Shown here: piece by piece, positions 9,601 to 17,902 of the stretch | Position numbering within the stretch: position 1 is the stretch's first letter | Layout: the number at the start of each line of letters is the position of its first letter | Assembly: GCA_004299485.1 (NCBI GenBank) | Contig: SCQP01000008.1 | Location: 62,001 to 126,000, forward strand | Origin: Acidobacteriota bacterium | GTDB lineage: Bacteria; Acidobacteriota; Terriglobia; Terriglobales; SCQP01 | DNA length: 64,000 bases | Direction of reading: 5' to 3' | Notes under the pieces: model-generated | Database searches by the model: none | What the model was told of the DNA's origin: nothing | Seen by the model: the letters and a program-made list of their open reading frames with translations, nothing else | Made by a program: the position numbers and the translations under genes

Positions 9601-10053
9601 GATGCGGCCGGTTTTCACCAGACCCATATGCTGCCAGGTGGCGCCGGCATCGTCGGATTTGTAAACGCCGTCGCCGATGATGTCGCTGGGGCGGATGACC
9701 CAGGGCTCGCCCGTGCCGACCCAGACGACGCTGTGATCGAGCGGCGCGACGGCGATGGCGCCGATGGCGGCCGCATCCTGATCGTCGAAGATGGGCTGGA
9801 AGGTGTGGCCCCCGTCGCTGGATTTCCACAGGCCGCCGGAAGCGGAGCCGAGATACACGGTGGCGAGATCGCCGGGAACGCCGGAAGCCGAGGCGACGCG
9901 GCCGCCGGGAGGCGGACCCATGAAATGGAACTGCAGTGCCGGCGGGGTGGTGGTCTTCTCGGGACCGCGCGGGCCGCGGCCGAACTGGGCGGCGGCGGGC
10001 AGGCAAAGGGCGAGGGTGAGAATGGAGCAAGCGAGCAGCAGCGTCCGGCGCAT
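6634..10053 (-). CDS. Secreted sortilin/BNR-repeat (VPS10-like) beta-propeller protein, paralogue
   Basis: About 1139 residues from the start at MRRTLLLACSILTLALCLPA, a clear signal peptide; the frame is open further upstream but those residues do not look coding. The propeller repeats are like those of the gene at 3107-6331 (SSDGGHTFQP, SDDAGATWQHMG, SADGGKTWQR, TTNYGQTW), and several blocks are nearly the same in both proteins, for example GDGVYKS, VWVGTGEP and CSGLSMD. The two are tandem paralogues. A blade-linker insert near residues 450-520 is not shared. The last 150 residues are helical. A role in binding or degrading extracellular polymers is an inference from the family; no active site can be named. 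Confidence 0.88.
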   Translation of the reverse strand: MRRTLLLACSILTLALCLPAAAQFGRGPRGPEKTTTPPALQFHFMGPPPGGRVASASGVPGDLATVYLGSASGGLWKSSDGGHTFQPIFDDQDAAAIGAIAVAPLDHSVVWVGTGEPWVIRPSDIIGDGVYKSDDAGATWQHMGLVKTGRIATIVINPKDTNNVFVCAEGRLSSPQQSRGVFRSADGGKTWQRTLFVNPNTACSGLSMDPSDPNTLFAATWQVEQRTWVEASGGAGSGVYVSHDNGVTWTHLTGHGLPHSPLGKIDVAIAPSHPQRVYALIQTADQGSLWRSDDGGNNWKDVSWDRSLIGRAGYYIHIEVDPKNDNNVLITSSNVHYSTNGGETFSGEGGTGVKPIGPASCGDCHDTWIDPTNSAHYILTDDGGASISTGAGNALRVSLPNGQTYHVFSDNRVPYWLYTNRQDNGTWRGPSDLSADTGNGMLPKADFMPQGARFDFARFFRRRGQAKVNQALLAAYPKQQKSPAGWAFSPEGSDKPIGGFGFGGPPAARPQWQFNLGGCESGFTVPDPTNANIVWASCYGNKLTRYNAAEGTPHSVAPSKITLDSPPTEVKYRCHWTSPVAIDPFNHNNVLYGCQMVLRTSDAGHRWMEFSPDLSHRNPKYIVNNGGIMGDNLAQYDGEVIWSLAYSPIVKGLLWAGTNDGKLWYTRGAESQAAPHWVDVTAHLHLPPWGEINQIAPSPFTPGTVSIAIDFRMAGSNDYKPYLLKTTNYGQTWTSINGDIPSSNPLDYTLSIAVNPNRKGMLFAGTGHAFYYSLDDGAHWIHFNQGLPPSPVTWINVERRMHDVDVSTYGRGLYILPHITALEQSGATAVPSGDDVKLFQPSEIFRKTRSVYPTTMEPARPQFQFYLPTAPTNPVTLDILDRAGHEIRTMKVDAHQGLNGAYWNLLYDPPTLVKLLTTPPENPHIWAEARYQGKTFRTIIHWGITGTTGVPMAAPGDYTVKLTVDGHSYTQPFQVTKSPEVEASDAILRESTALQVRLRADLTQTSLMVNQMEQWRKQIEDQLKTDSPATGAALAKLNGQILDVEHQLVSEESMLSDDKYFPTAYKVYMNLIWLSGQVGQGAQDAAGGLDYAPTAAQRRVTAKLEAQLTQARAGFAALKATVLPAFNAAMLGKGAHIVM

Positions 10054-10127
10054 TGGAAAGACCTCGAGGAAAACAGGAATATAGTAGTTCGCCGTTGCGG
10101 ACCGTGCCAAGAGAAAATTAATAAAGT

Positions 10128-12149
10128 ATGCCTCCCATTGCTGCCAAACACCCACATGTTGAAAACCGTCATGGCCAAACGTTCAGCGATGACTATTACT
10201 GGCTGCGCGAACGGGAAAACCCGGAGGTGCTCGACTACCTCAAGGCCGAAAACGCCTATACCGAGGCCGCGACCGCGGACGCGAAGGCGTTCGGGGAAGC
10301 GCTGTACCAGGAGATGCTGGGGCGGATTCAGCAGACGGATTTGAGCGTGCCGGTGCGGCGGGGGGAGTACTGGTATTACAGCCGGACGGTCGAGGGAAAA
10401 CAGTACCCGATCTACGCACGCAAACAGGGGAGCACCGAGGCGGAAGAGGAGATTCTGCTGGATTTGAATGTGCTGGCGGAGGGGCACAGCTTTCTGGGCC
10501 TGGGGGCATTTGCGATCAGCGATGACGCCACCACGCTGGCCTACACGACCGACACCACCGGCATGCGGCGCTACCGCTTGTACGTGAAGGATTTGACGAC
10601 GACCGGCGGCCTGCTGAAGACGACGGCAGAGCGCGTAACCTCGCTCGAGTGGGCCAGCGATAACCAGACGCTGTTTTACACGACCGAAGATGAAACCACC
10701 AAGCGCAGCGATCGCTTGTGGCGTCATCCCCTCGACGGCGCCGCGGAAGAGATCTATCACGAGGCCGACGAGCTCTACAGCATCGGCGTCCAGCGCACGC
10801 GCGACCGGGAGTATCTGCTGCTGGAAGCGGCGGCAACCGATTCGACCGAGTTCCGCTATTGGCGCTCCGATGCGCCGGCGAGCGAGCCGCGGCTATTTCT
10901 GGCCCGCGAGCGGGATCATAAATATGACCTCGATCACCGGGCGGGGTTGTTCTACATCCGCAGCAACCGCGGGGCGAAGAATTTCCGGCTGCTGACGACC
11001 GCGGTGGAGCATCCGGAGCCGCAGCACTGGCGCGAGATGCTGGCGCACGATCCGGAAGTGCTGCTGGAGGGCGTGGACTTATTCCAGGACTACGCGGTGA
11101 TAGCAGATCGGCGCCTGGGGCTGGAGCGGCTGCGGGTGCTGGAGTTCGCCACAGGCAAGTGGAGCACGATTGCAGTGCCCGAGCCGGTGTACAGTTTGTT
11201 CCCGTCAGCGAACCCGGAGTTTGCGACGAGGGCATTCCGGTATCAGTACGAAAGTCCGGTGACGCCGGCCAGCATCTTCGAGTACGACCTCGCGACCGGT
11301 GCCGCCAGACTGCTGAAGCAGCAGCCGGTGCTGGGCGGATATGACGCGGCACGATACAAGTGCGAGCGGCTCTGGGCCACGGCGCGGGATGGGGTGCGCG
11401 TGCCCATCAGCATCGTTTATCCGTCCGGCTTCGCGCGCGATGGCGCCTCGCCGCTGCTGCTGTACGGCTACGGATCCTACGGCTATGGATTGTCCGCTGG
11501 ATTTTCGATTTCCCGGCTGAGTTTGCTGGACCGGGGCGTGGCCTACGCCATCGCCCATGTGCGCGGCGGCAATGAGCTGGGCGAGGCCTGGCACGACGCC
11601 GGCATGCTGATGCAGAAGAAAAATACGTTTACGGATTTCATCGACTGCGCCGAGTATCTGATCGCCCAGCGCTGGACGCAGCCAGAGAAGCTCGCGATTG
11701 AGGGCGGCAGCGCCGGCGGCTTGCTGATCGGCGCAGTCGTGAATATGCGGCCGGAGCTGTTTGCGGCGGCGCATCTGGCGGTACCGTTTGTGGATGTGAT
11801 CAACACCATGTGTGACGAGTCGCTGCCACTCACGACGGGCGAGTATCTGGAGTGGGGTGATCCGCGGCAGGCAGACGCGTTCGCCTACATGCTCTCGTAC
11901 AGCCCCTACGACAACCTCGCGGCGCACCGCTATCCGGCGCTGCTGGTCACGACAAGCCTGAACGACAGTCAGGTGATGTACTGGGAGCCGGCCAAGTACG
12001 TCGCGAAGCTGCAGGCACTCAACCCGAATGCGACGGTGCTCCTGAAGACCAACCTGGGCGCCGGCCACGGCGGCGCCTCCGGCCGCTACGACCGCCTCAA
12101 GGAGACCGCGTTTGAGTACGCCTGGATTCTAGGTATGCTACAGCCATGA
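10128..12149 (+). CDS. ptrB: Oligopeptidase B (S9A prolyl oligopeptidase family)
   Basis: The 673-residue serine peptidase has the usual family length. An N-terminal beta-propeller (residues about 70-400) covers a C-terminal alpha/beta-hydrolase domain. The catalytic triad can be placed at S528 in GGSAGG, D613 in LNDSQV and H647 in GAGHGG. The N-terminal HPHVENRHGQ and DDYYWLRERENPEV are typical of PtrB. The enzyme cleaves short peptides after basic residues, probably in the cytoplasm, since I see no signal peptide. No clear Shine-Dalgarno site precedes the start. Its stop overlaps the start of the kinase gene (ATGA), so the two are likely co-translated, and it is divergent from the sortilin-like gene. 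Confidence 0.94.
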   Translation: MPPIAAKHPHVENRHGQTFSDDYYWLRERENPEVLDYLKAENAYTEAATADAKAFGEALYQEMLGRIQQTDLSVPVRRGEYWYYSRTVEGKQYPIYARKQGSTEAEEEILLDLNVLAEGHSFLGLGAFAISDDATTLAYTTDTTGMRRYRLYVKDLTTTGGLLKTTAERVTSLEWASDNQTLFYTTEDETTKRSDRLWRHPLDGAAEEIYHEADELYSIGVQRTRDREYLLLEAAATDSTEFRYWRSDAPASEPRLFLARERDHKYDLDHRAGLFYIRSNRGAKNFRLLTTAVEHPEPQHWREMLAHDPEVLLEGVDLFQDYAVIADRRLGLERLRVLEFATGKWSTIAVPEPVYSLFPSANPEFATRAFRYQYESPVTPASIFEYDLATGAARLLKQQPVLGGYDAARYKCERLWATARDGVRVPISIVYPSGFARDGASPLLLYGYGSYGYGLSAGFSISRLSLLDRGVAYAIAHVRGGNELGEAWHDAGMLMQKKNTFTDFIDCAEYLIAQRWTQPEKLAIEGGSAGGLLIGAVVNMRPELFAAAHLAVPFVDVINTMCDESLPLTTGEYLEWGDPRQADAFAYMLSYSPYDNLAAHRYPALLVTTSLNDSQVMYWEPAKYVAKLQALNPNATVLLKTNLGAGHGGASGRYDRLKETAFEYAWILGMLQP

Positions 12150-14734
12150 GTACGGCGCCCACTTCGATTGCGCATTTCCGTCTCACGGCCCCACTGGGCG
12201 CCGGCGGCATGGGAGAGGTCTGGCGCGCGACCGACACCAAGCTCAACCGCGAAGTCGCCATCAAGCTGCTGCCCGCGGCGATGGCGGGCGACGCCATGCG
12301 CATGGCCCGCTTCGCGCGCGAAGCGCAGTTGCTCGCGGGCTTGAATCACCCCAATATCGCCGCCGTCTACGGCGTCGAGGAGCGGGCACTGGTGATGGAG
12401 CTGGTCGAGGGCCCGACCCTGGCAGAGCGCATCCTGCAAGGCCCCATCCCGCTCGACGAGCTGCTGCCCATCGCCCAGCAGATCGCGGACGGCCTCGAGT
12501 TCGCCCACGAGCACGGCGTGATCCATCGCGATCTCAAGCCCGCCAATATCAAACTCTCGCTCGACGACCGCGTAAAGATCCTCGACTTCGGCCTCGCCAA
12601 AGCGCTGAGCACCGACTCCAGCACGGATTTATCCGATGCGCCCACCCTCACCACGCCCGCAACCTTGGTGGGCACGATTCTGGGCACGGCCGCCTACATG
12701 GCGCCCGAGCAGGCCAAGGGCAAGCCCGTGGACAAGCGTGCCGACATCTGGGCGTTTGGCGCCGTGGTCTGGGAAATGGCCACCGGCGAGCGCCTTTTCG
12801 CCGGAGAAACAATTTCCGAGACCCTGGCCGCGGTGCTCAAGGAAACGCCCGACTGGAACCGCGCGCCCGCGCCGCTGCGCCCGCTGCTGCGGCGCTGCCT
12901 CGAAAAGAACCCCAAGCTGCGCTTACGCGACATTGGCGACACCATGGCGCTGGTGGCCCAATCGCAACCGGACGCCACAGCTCCCGCACGGACACGCCGC
13001 TCACCGCTGGCCGCGTGGATTGTGGCCGCGGTGGCTCTGGCCGTCGCGGCGGTTTTCGCCTGGCTCGCACTCGCCCGGCATCCCGCTCCTGCTGCCTCCG
13101 CCGTCGCCTTCACCGTCGCGCCGCCCGCGGATGCGAACTTCGATAACGGCATCGCCGCGCTTTCACCCGATGGCCGCCGACTGGTCTTCGGCGCCGCGCC
13201 CAACCAGATGTCGCAGCTGTTTCTGCGCCCGCTCGATTCTGTGACCGTATCGCCTCTGGCCGGCACACAGGCGGCTGGCTCAGTGGATGGCAGCGGCTGG
13301 TCGAGCCTGTTCTGGTCGCCGGACGGCAACTCCGTCGCCTACTTCGCCCATGGCGAACTGATGCGCCTCGATCTGAACGGCGGCACTCCCACCGCCCTTG
13401 CTCCCGTGCCCAACGACGTCGGCGGAAGCTGGAGCCCGCGCGGTGTAATTCTCTATTGCCCCGCTACGACTGGCCCAATCTTCCGCATCTCGGCCTCCGG
13501 CGGCTCGCGCCGGCCAGCGACGGTGGTCGACGTCAAAGCTGGCGAAACCGGCGATGTCATGCCCTGGTTCTTGCCCGATGGCAATCATTTCCTCTTCATG
13601 GCCACCACCACCCAGGGCAGCCGGCTCAAGGTGGGCAGCCTGGACTCGCCACGCGTCGTATCGCTCGGAATGGCCGACAGCAACGCCGTTTATGACTCCG
13701 GCTCCCTGATCTTTGAACGCAGCGGGGCGCTGGTGGCGCAGCCGTTCGACGCCAGGACCCTCGCCTTCGCCGGACAACCGCAAACGCTTGCCGGCGCCAT
13801 CACCACCGAGAGCGTTACACCGCACGCCTTCTTCGGCGCCGCCCACGGCACGCTGTTTTATCAGCTCGGCAGCGGCGGCCCCGCACAGCTCGCCATTTTT
13901 GACCGCAGCGGCCACCAGTTGCAAACCCTCGCCGCGGCGGCGACATTTGGCGATCTTGAGCTTTCCCCCAATGGCCAGCAACTGGCGGACGTTCAGCCGG
14001 ACTCGGGCCTCTGGATTTACGACTTGACGCGGAATGCGCGCACGCTGCTGGACCCTTCCGCCAAGAGCACGGCGGCGGCCTGGAACCCGGCGAATGGCCA
14101 GATTGTTTACATACGCCGCAACCGCGAACGCTTTGAACTGGTGGAACGCCGCCCCGACAGCGTCAGTCCGCCCACAGTTTTATATTCCGCCTCCATTCCC
14201 TTCGTCCCATTTAGCATTGGGCGCGATGGGCGTCTGGCGCTGCTGGGGCAAGCCGGCGACAACGTGCTGGTTCTTCCGCTCCAGGGCGCGGGCAAGCCTT
14301 ACATCTGGATGGGTTCAAGCCCTGCCGCCCGCATCCACTCCACCGGAGTTGTGCGCGATCTGCAGTTCTCGCCCGACGGCCGCTGGGTCGTCTACATGTC
14401 GGACCGTCAGGTCTATCTGACCCAGTTCCCCGGCCCGGGAGCGCGCTATCAGGTCTCGCTGGCGGGCGGCCACCAACCGCGCTGGAGTGCCGACGGCAAA
14501 ACCATCTACTTCCTCGCTCCGCAACCGCGCCTGATGGCCGTGCCCGTGCGTTTACAGGCCAACGCGGCAACCCTGGGCTCGCCCAAAGCTCTATTCGGGC
14601 CGCTGAATGCCTATGGAAGCGGCTATAGCTACGCCGTCTCCTCCGATGGCGGCCGCATCATTGGCTTGCTCAACAGCGGTTCCGCTGCGCCAATCACCGT
14701 GATTACACACTGGACATCGTTGCTACGGCATTGA
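12146..14734 (+). CDS. Transmembrane Ser/Thr protein kinase with C-terminal TolB-like propeller
   Basis: The 862-residue protein is a typical acidobacterial PknB-type kinase. The kinase domain (about residues 10-265) has the glycine loop GAGGMGEVW, K40 in VAIKLL, the catalytic loop HRDLKPAN with D129, and DFG with D147. One membrane helix lies near residues 288-311 (SPLAAWIVAAVALAVAAVFAWL). The remaining 540 residues contain propeller-type repeats such as LSPDGRRLVF, WSPDGNSV, FSPDGRWVVYMSD and WSADGKTIYF, likely outside the cytoplasm. The architecture suggests that ligand binding by the propeller controls the kinase. It is translationally coupled to ptrB through a 4-nt overlap; the substrate is unknown. 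Confidence 0.93.
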   Translation: MSTAPTSIAHFRLTAPLGAGGMGEVWRATDTKLNREVAIKLLPAAMAGDAMRMARFAREAQLLAGLNHPNIAAVYGVEERALVMELVEGPTLAERILQGPIPLDELLPIAQQIADGLEFAHEHGVIHRDLKPANIKLSLDDRVKILDFGLAKALSTDSSTDLSDAPTLTTPATLVGTILGTAAYMAPEQAKGKPVDKRADIWAFGAVVWEMATGERLFAGETISETLAAVLKETPDWNRAPAPLRPLLRRCLEKNPKLRLRDIGDTMALVAQSQPDATAPARTRRSPLAAWIVAAVALAVAAVFAWLALARHPAPAASAVAFTVAPPADANFDNGIAALSPDGRRLVFGAAPNQMSQLFLRPLDSVTVSPLAGTQAAGSVDGSGWSSLFWSPDGNSVAYFAHGELMRLDLNGGTPTALAPVPNDVGGSWSPRGVILYCPATTGPIFRISASGGSRRPATVVDVKAGETGDVMPWFLPDGNHFLFMATTTQGSRLKVGSLDSPRVVSLGMADSNAVYDSGSLIFERSGALVAQPFDARTLAFAGQPQTLAGAITTESVTPHAFFGAAHGTLFYQLGSGGPAQLAIFDRSGHQLQTLAAAATFGDLELSPNGQQLADVQPDSGLWIYDLTRNARTLLDPSAKSTAAAWNPANGQIVYIRRNRERFELVERRPDSVSPPTVLYSASIPFVPFSIGRDGRLALLGQAGDNVLVLPLQGAGKPYIWMGSSPAARIHSTGVVRDLQFSPDGRWVVYMSDRQVYLTQFPGPGARYQVSLAGGHQPRWSADGKTIYFLAPQPRLMAVPVRLQANAATLGSPKALFGPLNAYGSGYSYAVSSDGGRIIGLLNSGSAAPITVITHWTSLLRH

Positions 14735-14735
14735 C

Positions 14736-14906
14736 CTATGCGACTTCTTCGCGCTCGCCCGCGCTGCTCTGCCTCATCTCGTTGCCGCAGCAGCAGCGCG
14801 GATTCATGGCGCCGCCGCCGCCCGGCTTGGCGCCGCGGGTGACTTCGATTTCGCAGCCGCAGTTGGGGTTGGAGCAGGTGTAGCGTTCGCCGGTTTCCAT
14901 GGCCAT
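14736..14906 (-). CDS. Small Cys-rich metallothionein-like protein
   Basis: This 56-residue protein reads MAMETGERYTCSNPNCGC, then a Gly-rich middle, then NPRCCCGNEM and an acidic tail. Six or more cysteines in C-x4-C-x-C and CCC arrangements suggest metal binding, as in small bacterial metallothionein-like proteins. GTGAGG a few bases before the ATG is a good ribosome binding site. It is convergent with the kinase gene, with one base between the stops. A second ATG two codons downstream is possible. The metal and the physiological role cannot be read from sequence. Confidence 0.75.
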   Translation of the reverse strand: MAMETGERYTCSNPNCGCEIEVTRGAKPGGGGAMNPRCCCGNEMRQSSAGEREEVA

Positions 14907-15010
14907 GGCACAGCCTCACAAGGGAAAAGTCCCGGAGGGTTGGATGCAACATCGGCGCTGCGGGAGCGGCGGGCAACAACGGGAAGGCCCTTCGCATCCG
15001 TCGAGGCACT

Positions 15011-15496
15011 ATGGCGCAGCGAATTGAGTACAACAAAGTAGCGCCTCTGGCGGTTCATGCCTTGCTGGGGGTGCAGCACTACGTAGACGGACAGACGAGT
15101 CTGGATCCGAAACTGCAGGAGCTGGTGAAGATGCGAGCCTCGCAGATCAACGGCTGCGCATACTGCCTGGACATGCATTCGCAGGATGCGCGGCTGAAGG
15201 GTGAAACCGAGCAGCGGCTGTACACGCTATCGGCATGGCGGGAGACGCCGTTTTTCAACGAGCGCGAACGGGCGGCGCTCGCCTGGACCGAGGCGGTGAC
15301 GCAGATCAGCCGGGATCGGGCGCCGGATGAGGTGTATGCAGAGGCGCGACGGCACTTCGACGAAAAGGAGCTGGTGGACCTGACCATGGCGATCATCGCG
15401 ATCAACTGCTGGAACCGGCTGGCGATTCCGTTCCGGACACCGCCGGGTCAGTATCATCCCCGGCAGCGCCTGGAACTGCGCGAGAAGGCGGCTTAG
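15011..15496 (+). CDS. AhpD-like carboxymuconolactone decarboxylase family protein
   Basis: The 161-residue all-helical protein carries the redox motif INGCAYCLDMH, with C49, C52 and H56 in the arrangement of AhpD-type alkylhydroperoxidases. The length fits the single-domain family. It probably acts as a thiol-dependent peroxidase or carrier in the cytoplasm; the actual substrate is not given by sequence. It is the only plus-strand gene here, convergent with the zinc-ribbon membrane protein, with one base between the stops. Confidence 0.9.
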   Translation: MAQRIEYNKVAPLAVHALLGVQHYVDGQTSLDPKLQELVKMRASQINGCAYCLDMHSQDARLKGETEQRLYTLSAWRETPFFNERERAALAWTEAVTQISRDRAPDEVYAEARRHFDEKELVDLTMAIIAINCWNRLAIPFRTPPGQYHPRQRLELREKAA

Positions 15497-15497
15497 T

Positions 15498-15914
15498 TCA
15501 CACGACGATGCCGCGACCGGGGAAATGGCCGTGAAAAAAGATCGGGAGAGAGAGCACGAGGGCGATGATCAGGATGGCGATGGCGATACCGATGTAGCCG
15601 AGCACGAGGCCGGCAATGGCCATGCCGCGCCCGGCAGAGTTGCCTTGCCTGCGCCGGATCTGCACCAGGGCGATGTGGCCGAAGACGATGGCCAGAATGG
15701 AGCCGAGCCAGTAAAGCCAGAGAATGCCGAGCACGAGGCTGGCGATGGCAAAACCGTTGGTTTCGCCATTGGCAAGCGCGGCCGCGGGCACGGGCACTGC
15801 CGGAGGCGGTGGCGGGAGGGGAGCAGACAGCGCGGCGCCGCAATGCGGGCAGAGGGGCTGAGCGGGATCGACGGGCTGGCCACAGGCGCCGCAGAAATGA
15901 GGAGCGTCGGTCAT
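15498..15914 (-). CDS. Zinc-ribbon DUF4190-type membrane protein
   Basis: About 138 residues from MTDAPHF. The N-terminus has a zinc ribbon (FCGACGQPV, then LCPHCGAAL: two CxxC knuckles), followed by a Pro/Ala linker. The C-terminal half has two membrane helices (FAIASLVLGILWLYWLGSIL and MAIAGLVLGYIGIAIAILII) in the repeated A-S-L-V-L-G-I pattern of DUF4190. I chose the second in-frame ATG because the upstream residues look non-coding. Function is unknown; such proteins are common in this phylum. Confidence 0.85.
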   Translation of the reverse strand: MTDAPHFCGACGQPVDPAQPLCPHCGAALSAPLPPPPPAVPVPAAALANGETNGFAIASLVLGILWLYWLGSILAIVFGHIALVQIRRRQGNSAGRGMAIAGLVLGYIGIAIAILIIALVLSLPIFFHGHFPGRGIVV

Positions 15915-15947
15915 GACAGATGGCTCGCCCGCCGAGTGTAGCACAGG

Positions 15948-16430
15948 CTAGTTGGGCTGACGGGCGCGGAGGAGGCGGATCTCGGCGATATCGAGTACGT
16001 CTTTCAACCTGCCGGCCGCAGCCTTGGCACGCTCCAGGGAATCGAGATCCATGACCTCGACGGTAACGCCATAGAGTGGCAGGACCGTGGCTGTCGCATG
16101 CAAGACGCTGTAGCCGCCAATCCCGGCGACCTCGCCGAGAAGATCCAGATCCCCCAGATCCGTGGTCAGCTTGAAATTCAATCCGCTGCGCAACGCCGCC
16201 TCGTCGAGACGAAACGGTAGCTCGACAGGCGCATCGCGCAGGCGAGGGCGCAGCGGAGCAATGGCTTCCGCAAGGCGCAGCAGATTGCTGCGCTCGCGGT
16301 CGTAGCAGATGTCAAGGTCCTGGGTGCTACGTGCCGAGCCGTGGAGGACGAGGGCGGCGCCGCCAATCACGACGAACGCGACCTCATGCGCCTTCAGCGT
16401 GGAGAGCAGTCCGTGAAAGTCAGCGGTCAT
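15948..16430 (-). CDS. Nucleotidyltransferase-fold protein (MNT/AbiEii-like)
   Basis: About 160 residues from MTADFHGLL. The motif VVIGGAALVLHGSARSTQDLDICYD, with GG and D-x-D (DLDI), is the catalytic signature of the minimal nucleotidyltransferase fold. Downstream residues (LTTDLGDLDLLGEV) fit the third acidic position. Proteins of this type act as toxins, antitoxins or nucleotide-transfer regulators. The start codon overlaps the stop of a 58-residue gene upstream (ATGA), so the two form a translationally coupled pair. The target is unknown. Confidence 0.82.
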   Translation of the reverse strand: MTADFHGLLSTLKAHEVAFVVIGGAALVLHGSARSTQDLDICYDRERSNLLRLAEAIAPLRPRLRDAPVELPFRLDEAALRSGLNFKLTTDLGDLDLLGEVAGIGGYSVLHATATVLPLYGVTVEVMDLDSLERAKAAAGRLKDVLDIAEIRLLRARQPN

Positions 16431-16603
16431 TTCGGAGCGTTCTTCCAGACGCACCGCAACTCATCGAGAAATGCCAGGAACGACTGCAAGCTCTCCAGAC
16501 GCTGCTCGGGAGTCATGGCGAGACGCTCGTCGATTTGCGACACGTCAATGCCGCTTTCCATGGTGTCGAGGATCGAATCGGCCCAGGCAATGCGCCGCTC
16601 CAT
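16427..16603 (-). CDS. Small protein coupled to the nucleotidyltransferase
   Basis: This 58-residue protein begins MERRIAWADSILDTMESGID, is probably all helical, and has an SLQSFLAFLDELR segment near its end. It has no motif I can name. Its stop overlaps the start of the nucleotidyltransferase gene by 4 nt, and the pair sits apart from its neighbours, as toxin-antitoxin genes do. It would be the antitoxin or an adaptor if so, but that is an inference from arrangement only. Confidence 0.7.
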   Translation of the reverse strand: MERRIAWADSILDTMESGIDVSQIDERLAMTPEQRLESLQSFLAFLDELRCVWKNAPK

Positions 16604-16622
16604 GGACCCAGTATAGAGGGGT

Positions 16623-17201
16623 TCAGGCGCGGGCGGGAGCGGCGACGCGGGCGATCTCGATGCGGAAATGCTCGGGACCGCGAAGGGCGTATTCCCAGCT
16701 CATTTCGCCGGGGCGGGCCTGCTCGATCTGGAAGCGGAGGGGCTGGGGGTCGTGGTCATTAACAATGAAGAATTTTTCACCGACGGCGAGATTGTCGAAG
16801 GCGTAAAAGACGGTACTGTGGCGCTGGGCGTGGGGGACGGAGCGCAGGTCGAGGTCGCGTCCGCTGGGGGCGAGCGAGTTCCAGAGCGCTTCCGGGGCGG
16901 GATGAACGAGGGTGACCAGAAGGCGAGCATCCTCAAGCGCCAGGAGGCTGTGGCGTTCGCCCGGAACCAGGCCGATGATGTCGCCGGCTTTGAGGGTAGA
17001 TTTGCCGGGCCGATGGTTCAGCTCGACCTGGCCGGAAGCGCAGTAAATGGTCAGCAACCCCTCGGCGGTGTTCTCGGCGAGGGTTTGGCCTTTGCGGAGC
17101 GAGACCAGCAGGACGCGGCGGATGGGATCCTCAAGCACGACGCGATGGCCAATATGATGATCGTTGAAATCAGCAGCTTCGAGCACGTTGGTGGGAGTCA
17201 C
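16623..17201 (-). CDS. Cupin domain fused to DUF2249-like domain
   Basis: The 192-residue protein has two parts. Residues 1-100 form a cupin barrel (KAGDIIGLVPGERHSLLALED contains the second cupin motif). Residues about 120-185 match the DUF2249 type: TVFYAFDNLAVGEKFFIVND, then GEMSWEY and GPEHFRIEI. Proteins with this second domain occur near redox, nitrite and heme genes. The molecular role is unknown. It is divergent from the SDR gene; about 90 bases separate the two starts. Confidence 0.8.
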   Translation of the reverse strand: MTPTNVLEAADFNDHHIGHRVVLEDPIRRVLLVSLRKGQTLAENTAEGLLTIYCASGQVELNHRPGKSTLKAGDIIGLVPGERHSLLALEDARLLVTLVHPAPEALWNSLAPSGRDLDLRSVPHAQRHSTVFYAFDNLAVGEKFFIVNDHDPQPLRFQIEQARPGEMSWEYALRGPEHFRIEIARVAAPARA

Positions 17202-17289
17202 GAAATCAGTGTGGCAGGCGCGAGACCGAAGCTGCCGTGACCGGCGTCACGGGGCGAGACTGGCGGCGTTCCGCGTTAGGCTGATAGAC

Positions 17290-17889
17290 ATGAAGATCAT
17301 CGTGGTTGGCGGAAGTGGGACGATTGGGTCGGCGGTCGTCAAGACGCTGGAAGCGAAACGGCACGAAGTGATTGGCGCCAGCCGTAAGGCGGCGGTGAAG
17401 GTTGATCTGGAGAATGCGGGGTCGGTCCGGGCAATGTTCGAACAGGTGAAAGACGTTGATGCGGTGGTGTGCTGCGCCGGCGATGCGGCGTTCCGGCCGT
17501 TTGCGGAACTGACCGATACCGACTACCAGCTTGGGCTTCGGAGCAAGCTGATGGGGCAGGTGGGACTGGCACGGATTGCCAAAGATTACCTGCGGGAGGA
17601 CGGCTCGATTACGCTCACGTCGGGCGTGCTGGCGCAGAAACCGATGGCGGGCAGCGCGGCGGTGTCCCTGGTGAACGCGGCGCTGGAGGGGTTCGTGCGG
17701 GCGGCGGCGCTGGAGCTGCCGCGGCGGCTGCGGATCAACGTGGTCAGCCCGCCGTGGGTCAGAGAGACGTTGATCCAACTCCACATGGACCCCAATGTCG
17801 GTCTGCCGGCCGCCGAGGTGGCCAAAGCTTACGCTGCCAGCGTGGAAGGCGACCGCCAAGGCAGCATCATCGAACCAGGGGTCTCATGA
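17290..17889 (+). CDS. Short-chain dehydrogenase/reductase
   Basis: About 199 residues from MKIIVVGGSGTIGSAVVKTL, where the NAD(P)-binding GGSGTIG loop starts almost at residue 1; the frame is open further upstream but those residues do not look coding. VVCCAGDAAF fits the N-A-G position in a degenerate form. An active-site Ser occurs in ITLTSGVLAQKP, but the usual Y-x-x-x-K is not clear, so this may be an atypical short SDR. The substrate is unknown. The next gene starts 13 nt after the stop. Confidence 0.85.
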   Translation: MKIIVVGGSGTIGSAVVKTLEAKRHEVIGASRKAAVKVDLENAGSVRAMFEQVKDVDAVVCCAGDAAFRPFAELTDTDYQLGLRSKLMGQVGLARIAKDYLREDGSITLTSGVLAQKPMAGSAAVSLVNAALEGFVRAAALELPRRLRINVVSPPWVRETLIQLHMDPNVGLPAAEVAKAYAASVEGDRQGSIIEPGVS

Positions 17890-17902
17890 GGGGCTCGAAC
17901 CA

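Noticed and set aside
6646-10344. Open frame of 1232 codons on the plus strand
   Set aside because: It is antisense to the second sortilin-like gene, whose signal peptide and BNR repeats are clear; the plus-strand product is rich in Gly/Ala/Glu/Val without motifs.
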